Assembly (NCBI GenBank): GCA_044449445.1
Contig: JBIOIA010000015.1
Span: 1 to 25,406 of the forward strand
Length of the DNA: 25,406 nt
From: DASXPG01 sp044449445
GTDB taxonomy: Bacteria; Gemmatimonadota; Gemmatimonadetes; Gemmatimonadales; JACORV01
Reading direction: 5' to 3'
Shown here: one piece after another, positions 1 through 7,653 of the stretch
How the letters are laid out: every line of letters begins with the position of its first letter
Position numbering within the stretch: the stretch's first letter is position 1
Made by a program: the position numbers and the translations under genes
Notes under the pieces: generated by a model
Database searches by the model: none
Told to the model about the DNA's origin: nothing
The model's input: the letters and a program-made list of their open reading frames with translations, nothing else

Positions 1-1094
1 ATCTTGAGGGCCGCCTGCGCGGTACGCTTGCCGGTGCGGGTTTGCAGCATCCACAGGCGTCCGCGCTCGACGGTGAACTCGATGTCCTGCATGTCGCGGT
101 AGCGGTCTTCGAGCTTTTTGCGCACGTCGAGCAGCTCGCCGAACACTTTCGGCATCACCTCTTCCATCGCCGGCAGCTTGGAGCTGCTCGCCGCTTTGGC
201 CGCGATCGTCAGATGCTGCGGGGTGCGGATCCCGGCGACGACGTCCTCGCCCTGCGCGTTCATCAGGAACTCGCCGAAGAACTCGTGGGCGCCGGTCGAC
301 GGGTCGCGCGTGAACGCGACCCCCGTGCCGCAGTCCTCGCCCATGTTGCCGAACACCATCGCCACCACGTTGACCGCGGTGCCGAGCGTCTCGGGAATGT
401 GGTTCAGCAGCCGGTACTGCACGGCACGCTCGCCGAGCCACGAGCGCCACACCGCCTCGATCGCGCCCCACAGCTGGCGCTGCGGATCATCCGGGAAGTC
501 CTCACCGGTCAGCCGATGGATCGCTTCCTTGAACTCGCCGACGAGCGTCTTCAGGTCTTCGGCCGGCAGCTCGATGTCGCGCGCGACCTTCCGCCGCTTC
601 TTGTGCTCTTCGAGCAGCGGCTCGAACGGGCTGCGCGGCCCCTTCAGGCCCATCACCACGTTGCCGTACATCTGGACGAAGCGTCGGTACGCGTCGTAGG
701 CGAATGTGGGGTTGCCGGTGTCTGCGGCGAGCGCCTCGGCGACCGCGTCGTTCAGGCCGAGGTTGAGCACTGAATCCATCATGCCCGGCATCGACAACTT
801 CGCGCCGGACCGGACCGAGACCAGGAGCGGCCGCGGCGGCTGCCCGAGCTTGCGCCCCATCAGCTCCTCGACCCGCTCGAGGTTGAGCGCGACTTCTTCC
901 TTCAAGCCGCGTGGGTGGCGCTTGGTCTTGATGTACTCGATGCACAGCTGGGCGCTGAGCGTGAAACCGGGGGGGACGGGGACGCCCAGGTTCGTCATTT
1001 CGGCGAGCCCGGCGCCCTTGCCGCCCAGGACGTCCTTCATGGCGGCCGAGCCGTCCGCGTGGCCGCCGCCGAAGAAGTAGACGTGCCGTGGCAT
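1..1094 (-). CDS. ppdK: Pyruvate, phosphate dikinase, N-terminal part (runs off the window)
   Basis: The 364 visible codons match the N-terminal nucleotide-binding half of pyruvate phosphate dikinase, which interconverts pyruvate + ATP + Pi and PEP + AMP + PPi in the cytoplasm. The frame opens with MPRHVYFFGGGHADGS, followed by GGKGAGLAEM, RSGAKLSMPGMMDSVLNLGL, GEDCGTGVAFTRDPSTGA and LWMLQTRTGKRT near the edge, all family hallmarks. The family is about 870-900 residues long, so the phosphohistidine and PEP domains lie outside the window. The ATG at 1094 is preceded by GAGG about 8 bases upstream and sits 5 bases after the purF stop, so it is probably the last visible gene of the purine operon. 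No stop interrupts the visible frame. Its position after purF is not a pathway link; PPi and AMP handling is only a speculative connection. Confidence 0.95.
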   Translation of the reverse strand, partial: MPRHVYFFGGGHADGSAAMKDVLGGKGAGLAEMTNLGVPVPPGFTLSAQLCIEYIKTKRHPRGLKEEVALNLERVEELMGRKLGQPPRPLLVSVRSGAKLSMPGMMDSVLNLGLNDAVAEALAADTGNPTFAYDAYRRFVQMYGNVVMGLKGPRSPFEPLLEEHKKRRKVARDIELPAEDLKTLVGEFKEAIHRLTGEDFPDDPQRQLWGAIEAVWRSWLGERAVQYRLLNHIPETLGTAVNVVAMVFGNMGEDCGTGVAFTRDPSTGAHEFFGEFLMNAQGEDVVAGIRTPQHLTIAAKAASSSKLPAMEEVMPKVFGELLDVRKKLEDRYRDMQDIEFTVERGRLWMLQTRTGKRTAQAALK

Positions 1095-1099
1095 CTGGA

Positions 1100-2494
1100 T
1101 TACCTCGTTCGGGCGAGCTCCGCCTCGAGCCGTAGTTTCGCGGGGTCGGGGGGAATCGGCGTGGGATACTGGTTGGAAAAGCAGGCGTGACAGAATCGGC
1201 CGGTGTCTCCAACGCTGGCCTGGAGCATCCCCTCGAGCGAGAGGTAGCCCAGCGTCTCGACGTCGAGGAACCGGCGGATCTCCTCGGTCGAGTGCGACGC
1301 CGCGATCAGTTCCTCGCGGGTGGGGGTGTCGATGCCGTAGTAGCACGGCCCGACGGTCGGCGGGGAGGACACGCGGAAGTGCACCTCGGTCGCGCCCGCC
1401 CCTCGGATCATGCTGACCAGGCCGCGGCTCGTGGTGCCGCGCACGATCGAGTCGTCCACCACGACGACCTTCCTGCCGCTGACGATCTCGCGCACCGCGT
1501 TGTACTTGATCCGCACCTTGGTGTCGCGCCCGGCCTGGATCGGATGGATGAAGGTGCGCCCGACGTAGTGATTGCGGATCAGCGCGTTTTCCAGCCGGAT
1601 GCCGCTCTCCTCGCTGAAGCCGAGCGCGGCGGCGTTCGAGCTGTCCGGAACCGAGAAGACGCAGTCGGCGCCCGGAGCGGGGTGCTCCCGCGCGAGCTGG
1701 CGTCCCAGGCTGCGGCGGAACTGGCCGACGCTCTCGCCGAAGATCACGGAATCCGGCCGCGAGAAGTACACCAACTCGAACACGCAGCGCTTGAGCGGCT
1801 TCGCCGCGAGCGGCGCGAGGTAGTCCACGCGGGAGCCCTCGATGCGCACCACGCTCCCGGGCTCGATCTCGCACACGAACCGCGCGCCCACGATGTCGAG
1901 CGCGCAGCTCTCCGAGGCGACGACCGGTGAATCGCCCACCTTCCCGAGCAGCAACGGGCGGAAGCCGCGCGGGTCCACCACGGCGTACATCACGCGCCCG
2001 ATGGTCACGAGCAGCGAGTAAGCGCCCTCGAGCTTCGACAGCGCCTCGCGCAGCTGGTCGTCCGGGGTGTCGCGCTCGGAGCGCGCGACCAGGTGGACGA
2101 TCGCCTCGGTGTCCATCGTGGACTGGAACAGGCTGCCGCGCGCGACCAGGCCCCTCCGGAGCTCGTCGGCGTTGGTCAGGTTGCCGTTGTGCGCGACGGC
2201 CAGCGTGCCGTGGCGGTAGCGCACCAGGATCGGCTGGGTGTTGTCGAGGATGGACGAGCCGGCGGTGCTGTAGCGCGTGTGACCGATCGCCGACGTCCCC
2301 TCGAGCGAGCGGATGACGTCCTCGCTGAAGACGTCGGAGACGAGACCCATGCCGCGGTGCGCGCGCGCGATGCCCGCATCGTCCACCGACACGATGCCGG
2401 CCGACTCCTGGCCGCGGTGCTGGAGGCTGTACAGCCCGAGGTAGACGAGCCGCGCCGCGTCGGGATGGTTGGAGATGCCGACGATGCCGCACAT
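1100..2494 (-). CDS. purF: Amidophosphoribosyltransferase (PurF), 4Fe-4S type without propeptide
   Basis: This enzyme makes 5-phosphoribosylamine from PRPP and glutamine, the first committed purine step. The 464-residue protein begins MCGIVGI, so Cys2 is the N-terminal nucleophile as soon as Met is removed. An in-frame upstream extension exists but overlaps purL, and the MCGI start is decisive. The Ntn glutaminase domain covers roughly residues 2-230 (SLQHRGQESAGI, AHNGNLTN). The phosphoribosyltransferase domain carries the PRPP loop VVVVDDSIVRGTTS near 343-356. Cys237, Cys384, Cys435 and Cys438 match the four [4Fe-4S] ligands of the B. subtilis enzyme. That enzyme has a short propeptide, which is absent here. 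It starts 2 bases after the purL stop, so translation is likely coupled. Confidence 0.97.
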   Translation of the reverse strand: MCGIVGISNHPDAARLVYLGLYSLQHRGQESAGIVSVDDAGIARAHRGMGLVSDVFSEDVIRSLEGTSAIGHTRYSTAGSSILDNTQPILVRYRHGTLAVAHNGNLTNADELRRGLVARGSLFQSTMDTEAIVHLVARSERDTPDDQLREALSKLEGAYSLLVTIGRVMYAVVDPRGFRPLLLGKVGDSPVVASESCALDIVGARFVCEIEPGSVVRIEGSRVDYLAPLAAKPLKRCVFELVYFSRPDSVIFGESVGQFRRSLGRQLAREHPAPGADCVFSVPDSSNAAALGFSEESGIRLENALIRNHYVGRTFIHPIQAGRDTKVRIKYNAVREIVSGRKVVVVDDSIVRGTTSRGLVSMIRGAGATEVHFRVSSPPTVGPCYYGIDTPTREELIAASHSTEEIRRFLDVETLGYLSLEGMLQASVGDTGRFCHACFSNQYPTPIPPDPAKLRLEAELARTR

Positions 2495-2496
2495 CG

Positions 2497-3873
2497 TTAG
2501 GCTCCCGCCGCCTGCCGGATCGCGGCGGCCATGCGCCGCGGGATCGCCTGCTCCCAGATCTCGAGCAGCCGAGGGATGGGCCGCTCCACCGTGATGCCGC
2601 CCGCGGTGAGGCGCGCCGTGCCGTCCACGGCGCCCGTGCTGCCGATCGCCGCGGCCGGCACCTTGCCGGCCCGGGCGAGCGCGAGCAACGGCTCGACATT
2701 CGGCTTGGCGACGCTGACCACGCAGCGCGCCTGGGCCTCGCCGAACATCGCCTCCTCGAACCGGAGGGTTGGAGCGGCCTTCGTGAGGTCGGCCGTGAAG
2801 CCGAGCGCGGCCTCGCCCGTGAATGCGGCCTCGCACAATGCGACGGCGAGCCCGCCGTCCGACACGTCGTGCGCGGAGCGGAGCAGGCGGGCCTTGGCGG
2901 CCGACACGAGCAGGTCCACGAGGTCCTTCTCGGCGGCGAGATCGACGCGCGGCGGCGCGCCGAACGTCTCGCCCATGCGCGCGCTCTGGTACTGCGAGCC
3001 GCCCAGCTCGCTCGTGCAGGTGCCGAGCAGCACGATGATGTCGCCGGAGGCCGCGAACGCGGACGGGACGCGGTTCGCGACGTCGTCCAGCACGCCCACC
3101 ATCCCGATCATCGGCGTCGGGAGGACCGGGCCCATCGGGCTTTCATTGTAGAAGGAGACGTTGCCGCCCGTGATCGGCGTATTCAGGGCCCGGCACGCGT
3201 CCGCCATGCCCCGGCACGCCTCCTTGAACTGGAAGAAGATCTCGGGCTTGTCCGGGTTCCCGAAGTTGAGGCAGTTGGTGACGGCCAGCGGCCGGGCGCC
3301 GGTGACGGCGATGTTGCGCGCGGCCTCCGCGACGGCGGCCTTGCCGCCCTCGTACGGATCGAGCCAGACGTAGCGTCCCGGGCATCCGCTGGTGACGGCC
3401 AGGCCGAGCGATGTGCCGCGGATCCGGAGCAGCGCTGCATCGCCGCCGGGACCGAGCACCGTATTGGCGAGCACGCTCTGGTCGTACTGCTGGGTGACCC
3501 AGCGCTTGGAGGCGATCACCGGCAGGTCGAGCAGGGCCTCCAGCGCCTGGCCCGCATCACGCTCGGCCGGGATCGTCACGGCCCGCGTGCGGCGCGCTTT
3601 CGCCTCGTCGCTCTCCTTCGCGATCGCGTCGTGCATCGGCACGCCCTCGACCAGCGGCTGGCCCGGAATCTCCGCGACACAGTCCTTGCCCCACATCACA
3701 CGATAGAGGCCGTCGTCCGTGACGCGCCCGATCACCGCGGCCTCGAGCTCCCACTTCCGCGCGACGGCCATGACGGCCTGCTCGCGCCCCTTCTTCGCGA
3801 CGACCAGCATCCGCTCCTGCGACTCGGAGAGCAGCACCTCGTAGGGCGTCATGCCCTCCTCGCGGCCCGGCAC
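2497..3873 (-). CDS. purL: Phosphoribosylformylglycinamidine synthase PurL, C-terminal fragment after an in-frame stop
   Basis: This is the C-terminal 60% of a B. subtilis-type PurL, the large subunit that converts FGAR to FGAM with ATP and ammonia supplied by PurQ. It continues in the same reading frame as the fragment at 3883-4770; only a TAA codon (3883-3885) and three sense codons lie between them. Conserved stretches include EEGMTPYEVLLSESQERM at its start, VTNCLNFGNPDKPEIFFQF and DVSDGGLAVALCEAAF. The two parts plus the gap give 757 codon positions, close to the usual ~740. The fragment could start at GTG 3873 or at ATG 3852, which has GAGGAG just upstream. The break falls inside the first AIRS C-terminal (B1-like) domain rather than between domains, so a natural two-subunit split is not expected. 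Nonsense mutation, assembly error, or translational restart all remain possible. Confidence 0.85.
   Translation of the reverse strand: MPGREEGMTPYEVLLSESQERMLVVAKKGREQAVMAVARKWELEAAVIGRVTDDGLYRVMWGKDCVAEIPGQPLVEGVPMHDAIAKESDEAKARRTRAVTIPAERDAGQALEALLDLPVIASKRWVTQQYDQSVLANTVLGPGGDAALLRIRGTSLGLAVTSGCPGRYVWLDPYEGGKAAVAEAARNIAVTGARPLAVTNCLNFGNPDKPEIFFQFKEACRGMADACRALNTPITGGNVSFYNESPMGPVLPTPMIGMVGVLDDVANRVPSAFAASGDIIVLLGTCTSELGGSQYQSARMGETFGAPPRVDLAAEKDLVDLLVSAAKARLLRSAHDVSDGGLAVALCEAAFTGEAALGFTADLTKAAPTLRFEEAMFGEAQARCVVSVAKPNVEPLLALARAGKVPAAAIGSTGAVDGTARLTAGGITVERPIPRLLEIWEQAIPRRMAAAIRQAAGA
3856..3861 (-). promoter_or_regulatory. Possible internal ribosome binding site within purL
   Basis: On the minus strand GAGGAGGGC directly precedes the ATG at 3852, which lies 33 bases downstream of the in-frame TAA of purL. 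The GAGG core is 5 bases from the ATG. It could allow re-initiation on the C-terminal fragment. The caveat is strong: the same bases encode the conserved Arg-Glu-Glu-Gly, so the match may come purely from protein constraint. Confidence 0.25.
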
Positions 3874-3882
3874 CTGGGCGGC

Positions 3883-4770
3883 TTAGAACTCGACGCCGAC
3901 GCCGCCGCGCGCGGCCATCTCCGCCGAGCTCGACGTGAGGCCCGCGGCACCCATGTCCTGGATCGCGACGATGTCCCCCGAGGCGATCAGCTCGAGCGAC
4001 GCCTCGACCAGCAGCTTCTCGGTGAACGGATCGCCGACCTGGACCTGCGGCCGCTTCGCCTCGCTCTTCTCCGACAGCTCCTCGGAAGCGAATGAAGCGC
4101 CGTGGATGCCGTCGCGCCCGGTGCGGGCGCCTACGCACACGATCGGATTGCCCGGGCCCGCGGCCACGGCGCGGATCAGCTCATCCTCGCGCAGCAATCC
4201 CACGCACATGGCATTGACCAGGCAGTTGCCCTCGTACGCCGACTCGAACGCGACGTCGCCCGCGACCGTCGGCACGCCGACGCAATTGCCGTAGTCGCCG
4301 ATACCCTTCACGACGCCGCCGAACAGATAGCGTTGCCGGGGCCGCTCGAGGGAGCCGAAGCGCAGCGAGTCGAGCAGCGCGATCGGCCGCGCGCCCATGG
4401 TGAAGATGTCGCGCAGGATCCCGCCGACGCCGGTTGCCGCGCCCTGGTACGGCTCGACCGCGGAGGGATGGTTGTGCGATTCCATCTTGAAGGCCACCGC
4501 CCAGCCCTGGCCGATGCGAACGACGCCGGCGTTCTCGCCGGGGCCCTGCAGGACCTGCGGGCCCTGCGTGGGGAGCGTCTTGAGGATCGGCTTGCTGTGC
4601 TTGTACGAGCAGTGCTCGCTCCACAGCGCCGAGAAGATGCCGAGTTCGCAGAAGGTGGGCTGCCGTCCCAGGATCTCATTGATCGCGTTCATCTCGCGCG
4701 CGCTCAGGCCGTGCTGGCGCACCAGCTCGGGACTGATCGCGGGATCGCCGGGGCGGGGCCGCGCCGTCAT
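3883..4770 (-). CDS. purL: Phosphoribosylformylglycinamidine synthase PurL, N-terminal fragment ending at an in-frame TAA
   Basis: These 295 residues are the N-terminal part of PurL (FGAM synthase large subunit). Visible hallmarks are ALWSEHCSYKHSKPILKTLPT (around 48-68), FKMESHNHPSAVEPYQGAAT (around 94-113), GGILRDIFTMGARPIALLDSLRFG and QDMGAAGLTSSSAEMAARGG near the end. The frame stops at GVEF-TAA exactly where homologues continue with a few residues and then P-x-REEGMTPYE. That sequence is found just downstream in the same frame (2497-3873). A single change of TAA to GAA or CAA would restore one 757-residue PurL. The ATG at 4770 lies 7 bases after the stop of the BamE-like gene. The fragment alone lacks the second AIRS module and most of the first C-terminal domain, so it should be inactive by itself. 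Confidence 0.87.
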   Translation of the reverse strand: MTARPRPGDPAISPELVRQHGLSAREMNAINEILGRQPTFCELGIFSALWSEHCSYKHSKPILKTLPTQGPQVLQGPGENAGVVRIGQGWAVAFKMESHNHPSAVEPYQGAATGVGGILRDIFTMGARPIALLDSLRFGSLERPRQRYLFGGVVKGIGDYGNCVGVPTVAGDVAFESAYEGNCLVNAMCVGLLREDELIRAVAAGPGNPIVCVGARTGRDGIHGASFASEELSEKSEAKRPQVQVGDPFTEKLLVEASLELIASGDIVAIQDMGAAGLTSSSAEMAARGGVGVEF

Positions 4771-4777
4771 CTGCCGA

Positions 4778-5200
4778 TCACGGCGAGATGTGGACGCCGG
4801 TGACGGCGGGCCTCGTGGTGTCGGCAGCCCCGGGGTTCAGCGTGGGTCCGGGCACCCGGCCCGGCGGCGAGCTGCTCTGGCCGGTGTAGACGTGCCCCGC
4901 GCCGCGCGCGATCACATCCATGACCTGGCCATTCTGGAGGAACACAGTGTCCCACCAGCCGACGTGCCGCTCGTCACTGTTGCCGTAATACAGGAACTTC
5001 CACTGGCCGCTGGTCCGTGTGGCGACCGGCTCTCCCCAGCGGTTGCGGACGTCCATCTCGCTCATCCCGGGAGAGATCGCGGTCGAGTTCTGGGCCGCGG
5101 GCGCGGGCTGGGGCGTGGCGGTGCTGTCCTGCGCCGCGGCGCGGCCGGGCAGCGCAGCGAGCGCCGCCAGGGCGAGCGGAGTGAGAATCGTGAACCGCAT
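4778..5200 (-). CDS. Small secreted BamE/SmpA-like protein of unknown role
   Basis: This 140-residue protein has a clear Sec signal peptide (MRFTILTPLALAALAALPGR, then AAAQD; probable signal peptidase I cut after AAA, about residue 23). No lipobox cysteine is present, so it should be periplasmic or secreted rather than a lipoprotein. A Pro/Ala/Thr-rich linker leads to a core at about 44-108 with SPGMSEMDVRNRWGEPVA, a tryptophan/tyrosine-rich strand (QWKFLYYGN) and DTVFLQNGQVMDVI. This GMSxxxVRxxWGEP...FxxGxV pattern resembles the SmpA/OmlA (BamE) fold. The Pro-rich tail after residue 110 looks disordered. A near-perfect Shine-Dalgarno (GGAAGGAGGG, 7 bases before ATG 5200) suggests strong independent initiation. 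It sits between purQ and purL, where no purine role is known for it. The fold call rests on pattern only. Confidence 0.75.
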   Translation of the reverse strand: MRFTILTPLALAALAALPGRAAAQDSTATPQPAPAAQNSTAISPGMSEMDVRNRWGEPVATRTSGQWKFLYYGNSDERHVGWWDTVFLQNGQVMDVIARGAGHVYTGQSSSPPGRVPGPTLNPGAADTTRPAVTGVHISP

Positions 5201-5217
5201 GGTCCGACCCTCCTTCC

Positions 5218-5886
5218 TTAGGAAAGGGCCGCCGCGGTGGCGGCGAAGCCGAACATCGCCAGGCCGTCGCGCGAGCCGAGCATCGCCTCGACCGCGCGCT
5301 CCGGGTGCGGCATCATGCCGACGACGTTGCCTTCCTCGTTGGCGATCCCCGCGATGTCGCGCAGCGCGCCGTTGGGGCTCCCACCAACGTAGCGGAAGAT
5401 CACGCGCCGCTCGCGCTCCAAAAGGTCCAGCGTCGCCTCGTCGGCGAAGTACCTGCCGTCGCCGTGCGCGACGGGCATCCGCAGGTCCTGGCCGACGCGG
5501 TAGCGGCCGGTGAACGGAGTCGCGTCGCTCTCGACCCGCACCGTCACCGTGCGGCACACGAACGCGAGGCGCTCGTTGCGCACCAGCTGGCCGGGCAGGA
5601 GGTGGGCCTCGCACAGGATCTGGAAGCCGTTGCAGATCCCGAGCACCGGTCCGCCCGCGTGTGCATGGGCGCTCACCGCCTGCATCACCGGAGAGAACCG
5701 CGCGATCGCACCGGGCCTCAGGTAGTCGCCGTAGGAGAAGCCGCCGGGCAGGATCACGACGTCCGCGCCGCCGAGGTCCTTGGAGCGGTGCCAGACGAAG
5801 TACGCCTCGTGCCCCGCGAGGGCCGACGCGTTCAGGGCGTCGGCGTCGCAGTTGGAGCCCGGGAACCGGACGACGGCTATCCTCAC
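5218..5886 (-). CDS. purQ: Phosphoribosylformylglycinamidine synthase glutaminase subunit PurQ
   Basis: PurQ is a class I glutamine amidotransferase that feeds ammonia to PurL in the PurL-PurQ-PurS complex. The 222-residue product begins (GTG) RIAVVRFPGSNCDADAL. It shows the nucleophile elbow GICNGFQIL with Cys85, and the His-Glu pair in MMPHPERAVEA (His194, Glu196). Its length agrees with B. subtilis PurQ (~227). The GTG at 5886 overlaps the purS stop as GTGA, which fixes the start; longer upstream in-frame extensions run back through purS in another frame and are not credible. The stop is 17 bases before the BamE-like gene. Confidence 0.96.
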   Translation of the reverse strand: MRIAVVRFPGSNCDADALNASALAGHEAYFVWHRSKDLGGADVVILPGGFSYGDYLRPGAIARFSPVMQAVSAHAHAGGPVLGICNGFQILCEAHLLPGQLVRNERLAFVCRTVTVRVESDATPFTGRYRVGQDLRMPVAHGDGRYFADEATLDLLERERRVIFRYVGGSPNGALRDIAGIANEEGNVVGMMPHPERAVEAMLGSRDGLAMFGFAATAAALS

Positions 5887-6143
5887 GGCGCGCCCTCCAC
5901 GGCGTCGATGGTGAAGTCCTCGGTCACCGGATTCGCCACCAGCTTCTCGCACATCGCCCGCAGGCGCTCGCGAACCTCGGCCTCGGAGGACGCTTCCATC
6001 GCGATCTCGAACGTGCGGCCGACCCGCACGTTTCCCACCCCCGAGAAGCCAAGCTCGCCCAGGGCGTGCTCGACGGCGTGCCCCTGGGGGTCGAGCAGGC
6101 CCGAGCGGGGCATGACGCGCACCCGGCCCACGAACTTCTTCAC
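5883..6143 (-). CDS. purS: Phosphoribosylformylglycinamidine synthase subunit PurS
   Basis: PurS is the small bridging subunit that holds PurQ onto PurL. The 86-residue product reads MKKFVGRVRVMPRSGLLDPQ, then GHAVEHALGELGF, VRVGRTFEI and a C-terminal VANPVTEDFTID, which match the PurS family well in length and order (positive-charged first strand, LLDPQG loop, NPVxE end). The chosen start is GTG 6143, with GGAGG about 6 bases upstream. The start codon overlaps the pssA stop as GTGA. A much longer open frame runs upstream, but it is antisense-like shadow inside pssA. Presence of a separate purS confirms that the window's PurL is the short, multi-subunit type. Confidence 0.95.
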   Translation of the reverse strand: MKKFVGRVRVMPRSGLLDPQGHAVEHALGELGFSGVGNVRVGRTFEIAMEASSEAEVRERLRAMCEKLVANPVTEDFTIDAVEGAP

Positions 6144-7009
6144 GGAGTGCCTCCGCGCCGCCGCCGCCTGACCCGGAAGGGGAGCAGGCGCGGCATCAGC
6201 TCGTCGTCCACCGGGCGGCCGGCGTCCTCGTCCTCCTCCGCCTCGTCGGAGAGCGGCTCGCGCTCGGGCCGCCGCTCGAGCAGGCCGAGCAGCACCGCGC
6301 GCAGGACGCCGGCCACCACGTAGACGGCCAGGGCGGGGAACACGACGTACGCCGGCACGTAGAGGACCGCGGCCACGGCCACCAGGATCGCCGCCATCGT
6401 GATCAACCCCTTCGCGCTCTTGATGCCGGGCCGGGGCGCCGTCGGGTAGGGCACGTGGCTCACCATGAGGAGCGAGCAGCCGACCATCATCACGGCGAGG
6501 GCCAGCGGCGTGCCGAGCACCGGGGCCAGGTGCTGCGCGAAGAACGGTGTCTGCGAGAACGGGTAGTAGCTCGCGATCAGGATGCCGGCGGCGGGCGAGG
6601 GCAGGCCGAAGAACTGCGACTTCGCATGGCCCGCCTGCTCGACGTTGAAGCGCGCGAGGCGCAGCACGACGGCCAGGATGAACAGGAAGCTCAAGAGCCA
6701 CGCCCACTCACCGAGGCGGAACGTGTGGAAGTAGACGAGCAGCGCCGGAGCGACTCCGAACGTGATCGCGTCCACCAGCGAATCGAGCTCGGCGCCGAAG
6801 GCGGTGCCGGTGCGCGTCATCCGCGCGGCGCTGCCGTCCAGCCCGTCGAGCACGCCGCCCGCGAGGACGAACCACGAGGCGTGGGCGAAATTGCCGCGGG
6901 TCGCCTCGACGATCGCGAAAATGCCGAAGAACAGGTTGCCGGTGGTGAACGCGCCGGGAAGGATGACGATGGCGCGTCGCATGCCGGTGCGGCTGCGGGG
7001 TGGGTTCAT
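6140..7009 (-). CDS. pssA: CDP-diacylglycerol-serine O-phosphatidyltransferase
   Basis: This inner-membrane enzyme makes phosphatidylserine from CDP-diacylglycerol and serine. The 289-residue protein contains the complete CDP-alcohol phosphotransferase signature D-x2-DG-x2-AR-x8-G-x3-D-x3-D, from Asp55 to Asp80 (LDGLDGSAARMT, then FGAELDSLVD). Several hydrophobic helices flank it (about 13-33, 84-125 and 145-165). The second half holds further membrane segments and ends in an acidic then Arg-rich cytoplasmic tail from about residue 243. The ATG at 7009 overlaps the psd stop (ATGA). The psd-pssA pair supplies successive steps to phosphatidylethanolamine and is a common pairing. It is a CDP-alcohol-family (B. 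subtilis-like) enzyme, not the phospholipase-D-like E. coli type. Confidence 0.95.
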   Translation of the reverse strand: MNPPRSRTGMRRAIVILPGAFTTGNLFFGIFAIVEATRGNFAHASWFVLAGGVLDGLDGSAARMTRTGTAFGAELDSLVDAITFGVAPALLVYFHTFRLGEWAWLLSFLFILAVVLRLARFNVEQAGHAKSQFFGLPSPAAGILIASYYPFSQTPFFAQHLAPVLGTPLALAVMMVGCSLLMVSHVPYPTAPRPGIKSAKGLITMAAILVAVAAVLYVPAYVVFPALAVYVVAGVLRAVLLGLLERRPEREPLSDEAEEDEDAGRPVDDELMPRLLPFRVRRRRRGGTP

Positions 7010-7653
7010 GCGGGCAGTTCCGCCAGGACGGTGAGCCCGGCGCTGACGTGATCGCCGAGGGCCACCTTCACGCTGGCGCCCGGCAGCAGGAAGAGGTCCA
7101 CGCGGGAGCCGAAACGGATCATGCCCATCCGCTCGCCCTGCTTCGCCATGTCGCCGGGGCTCCCGTCGGTGACGATACGGCGGGCGATGGCGCCGGCGAT
7201 CTGCCGCACCAGCACGCTGCCGCGCCCGCTCTTGATGCCGACCGAGGCCTGCTCGTTGACGAGCGAGGCCTTGTCGGAGTGCGCGACCGTGAATTCGCCG
7301 GGATTGTAGTGGACGATCTCGATTTCCCCGGACACCGGGTAGCGGTTCACGTGGACGTTCAGCACGTTCATGAATATCGAAACGCGCGTCGCCTTCTCAT
7401 GAAGATACATAGGCTCATCCACCTGGGCGATGGAGATCACGCGGCCATCGGCCGGCGCGATCACCAGTCCCGCGCCCCGCGGCCCCTCCCGCACCGGGTC
7501 GCGGAAGAACGCCACGACCCAGGCGGTCAGCACGGCGCCGATCACCACGAGCGCCAGGCTCCAGCCCGGCCACGCGTACCAGATCACCAGCAGGGCGGCC
7601 TCGAGCGCGAGGCCGATGCGCACGAACGGCCAGCCTTCGGGGGCGAGTCGCAT
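7006..7653 (-). CDS. psd: Phosphatidylserine decarboxylase proenzyme, short type
   Basis: This enzyme converts phosphatidylserine to phosphatidylethanolamine at the membrane with a pyruvoyl cofactor. The 215-residue protein has two N-terminal hydrophobic segments (about 8-28 and 30-48), then FFRDPVRE, VIAPADGRV and FMNVLNVHVNRYPVSG. It ends with the self-cleavage motif RFGSRVDLFL. Cleavage between Gly182 and Ser183 would leave Ser183 as the pyruvoyl of the alpha chain. Length and motif fit the short (archaeal/Sinorhizobium-like) Psd rather than the ~320-residue E. coli type. The ATG at 7653 shares one base with the purC stop (TGATG), and the psd stop overlaps the pssA start. Confidence 0.95.
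   Translation of the reverse strand: MRLAPEGWPFVRIGLALEAALLVIWYAWPGWSLALVVIGAVLTAWVVAFFRDPVREGPRGAGLVIAPADGRVISIAQVDEPMYLHEKATRVSIFMNVLNVHVNRYPVSGEIEIVHYNPGEFTVAHSDKASLVNEQASVGIKSGRGSVLVRQIAGAIARRIVTDGSPGDMAKQGERMGMIRFGSRVDLFLLPGASVKVALGDHVSAGLTVLAELPA

Noticed and set aside
42..773. Open frames on the plus strand at the window start
   Set aside because: They are opposite the clear pyruvate phosphate dikinase frame and have no recognisable domain.
2495..2836. N-terminal extension of the purF frame beyond MCGIVGI
   Set aside because: It overlaps purL and would bury the catalytic N-terminal cysteine, which must follow the initiator Met.
3883..3885. Recoding of the purL stop as selenocysteine or pyrrolysine
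   Set aside because: The codon is TAA, which is not used for either, and homologues do not have a special residue there.
2869..4095. A 408-codon open frame on the plus strand opposite purL
   Set aside because: Antisense shadow: composition is Arg/His/Ala-rich without motifs, and the minus strand is conserved PurL.
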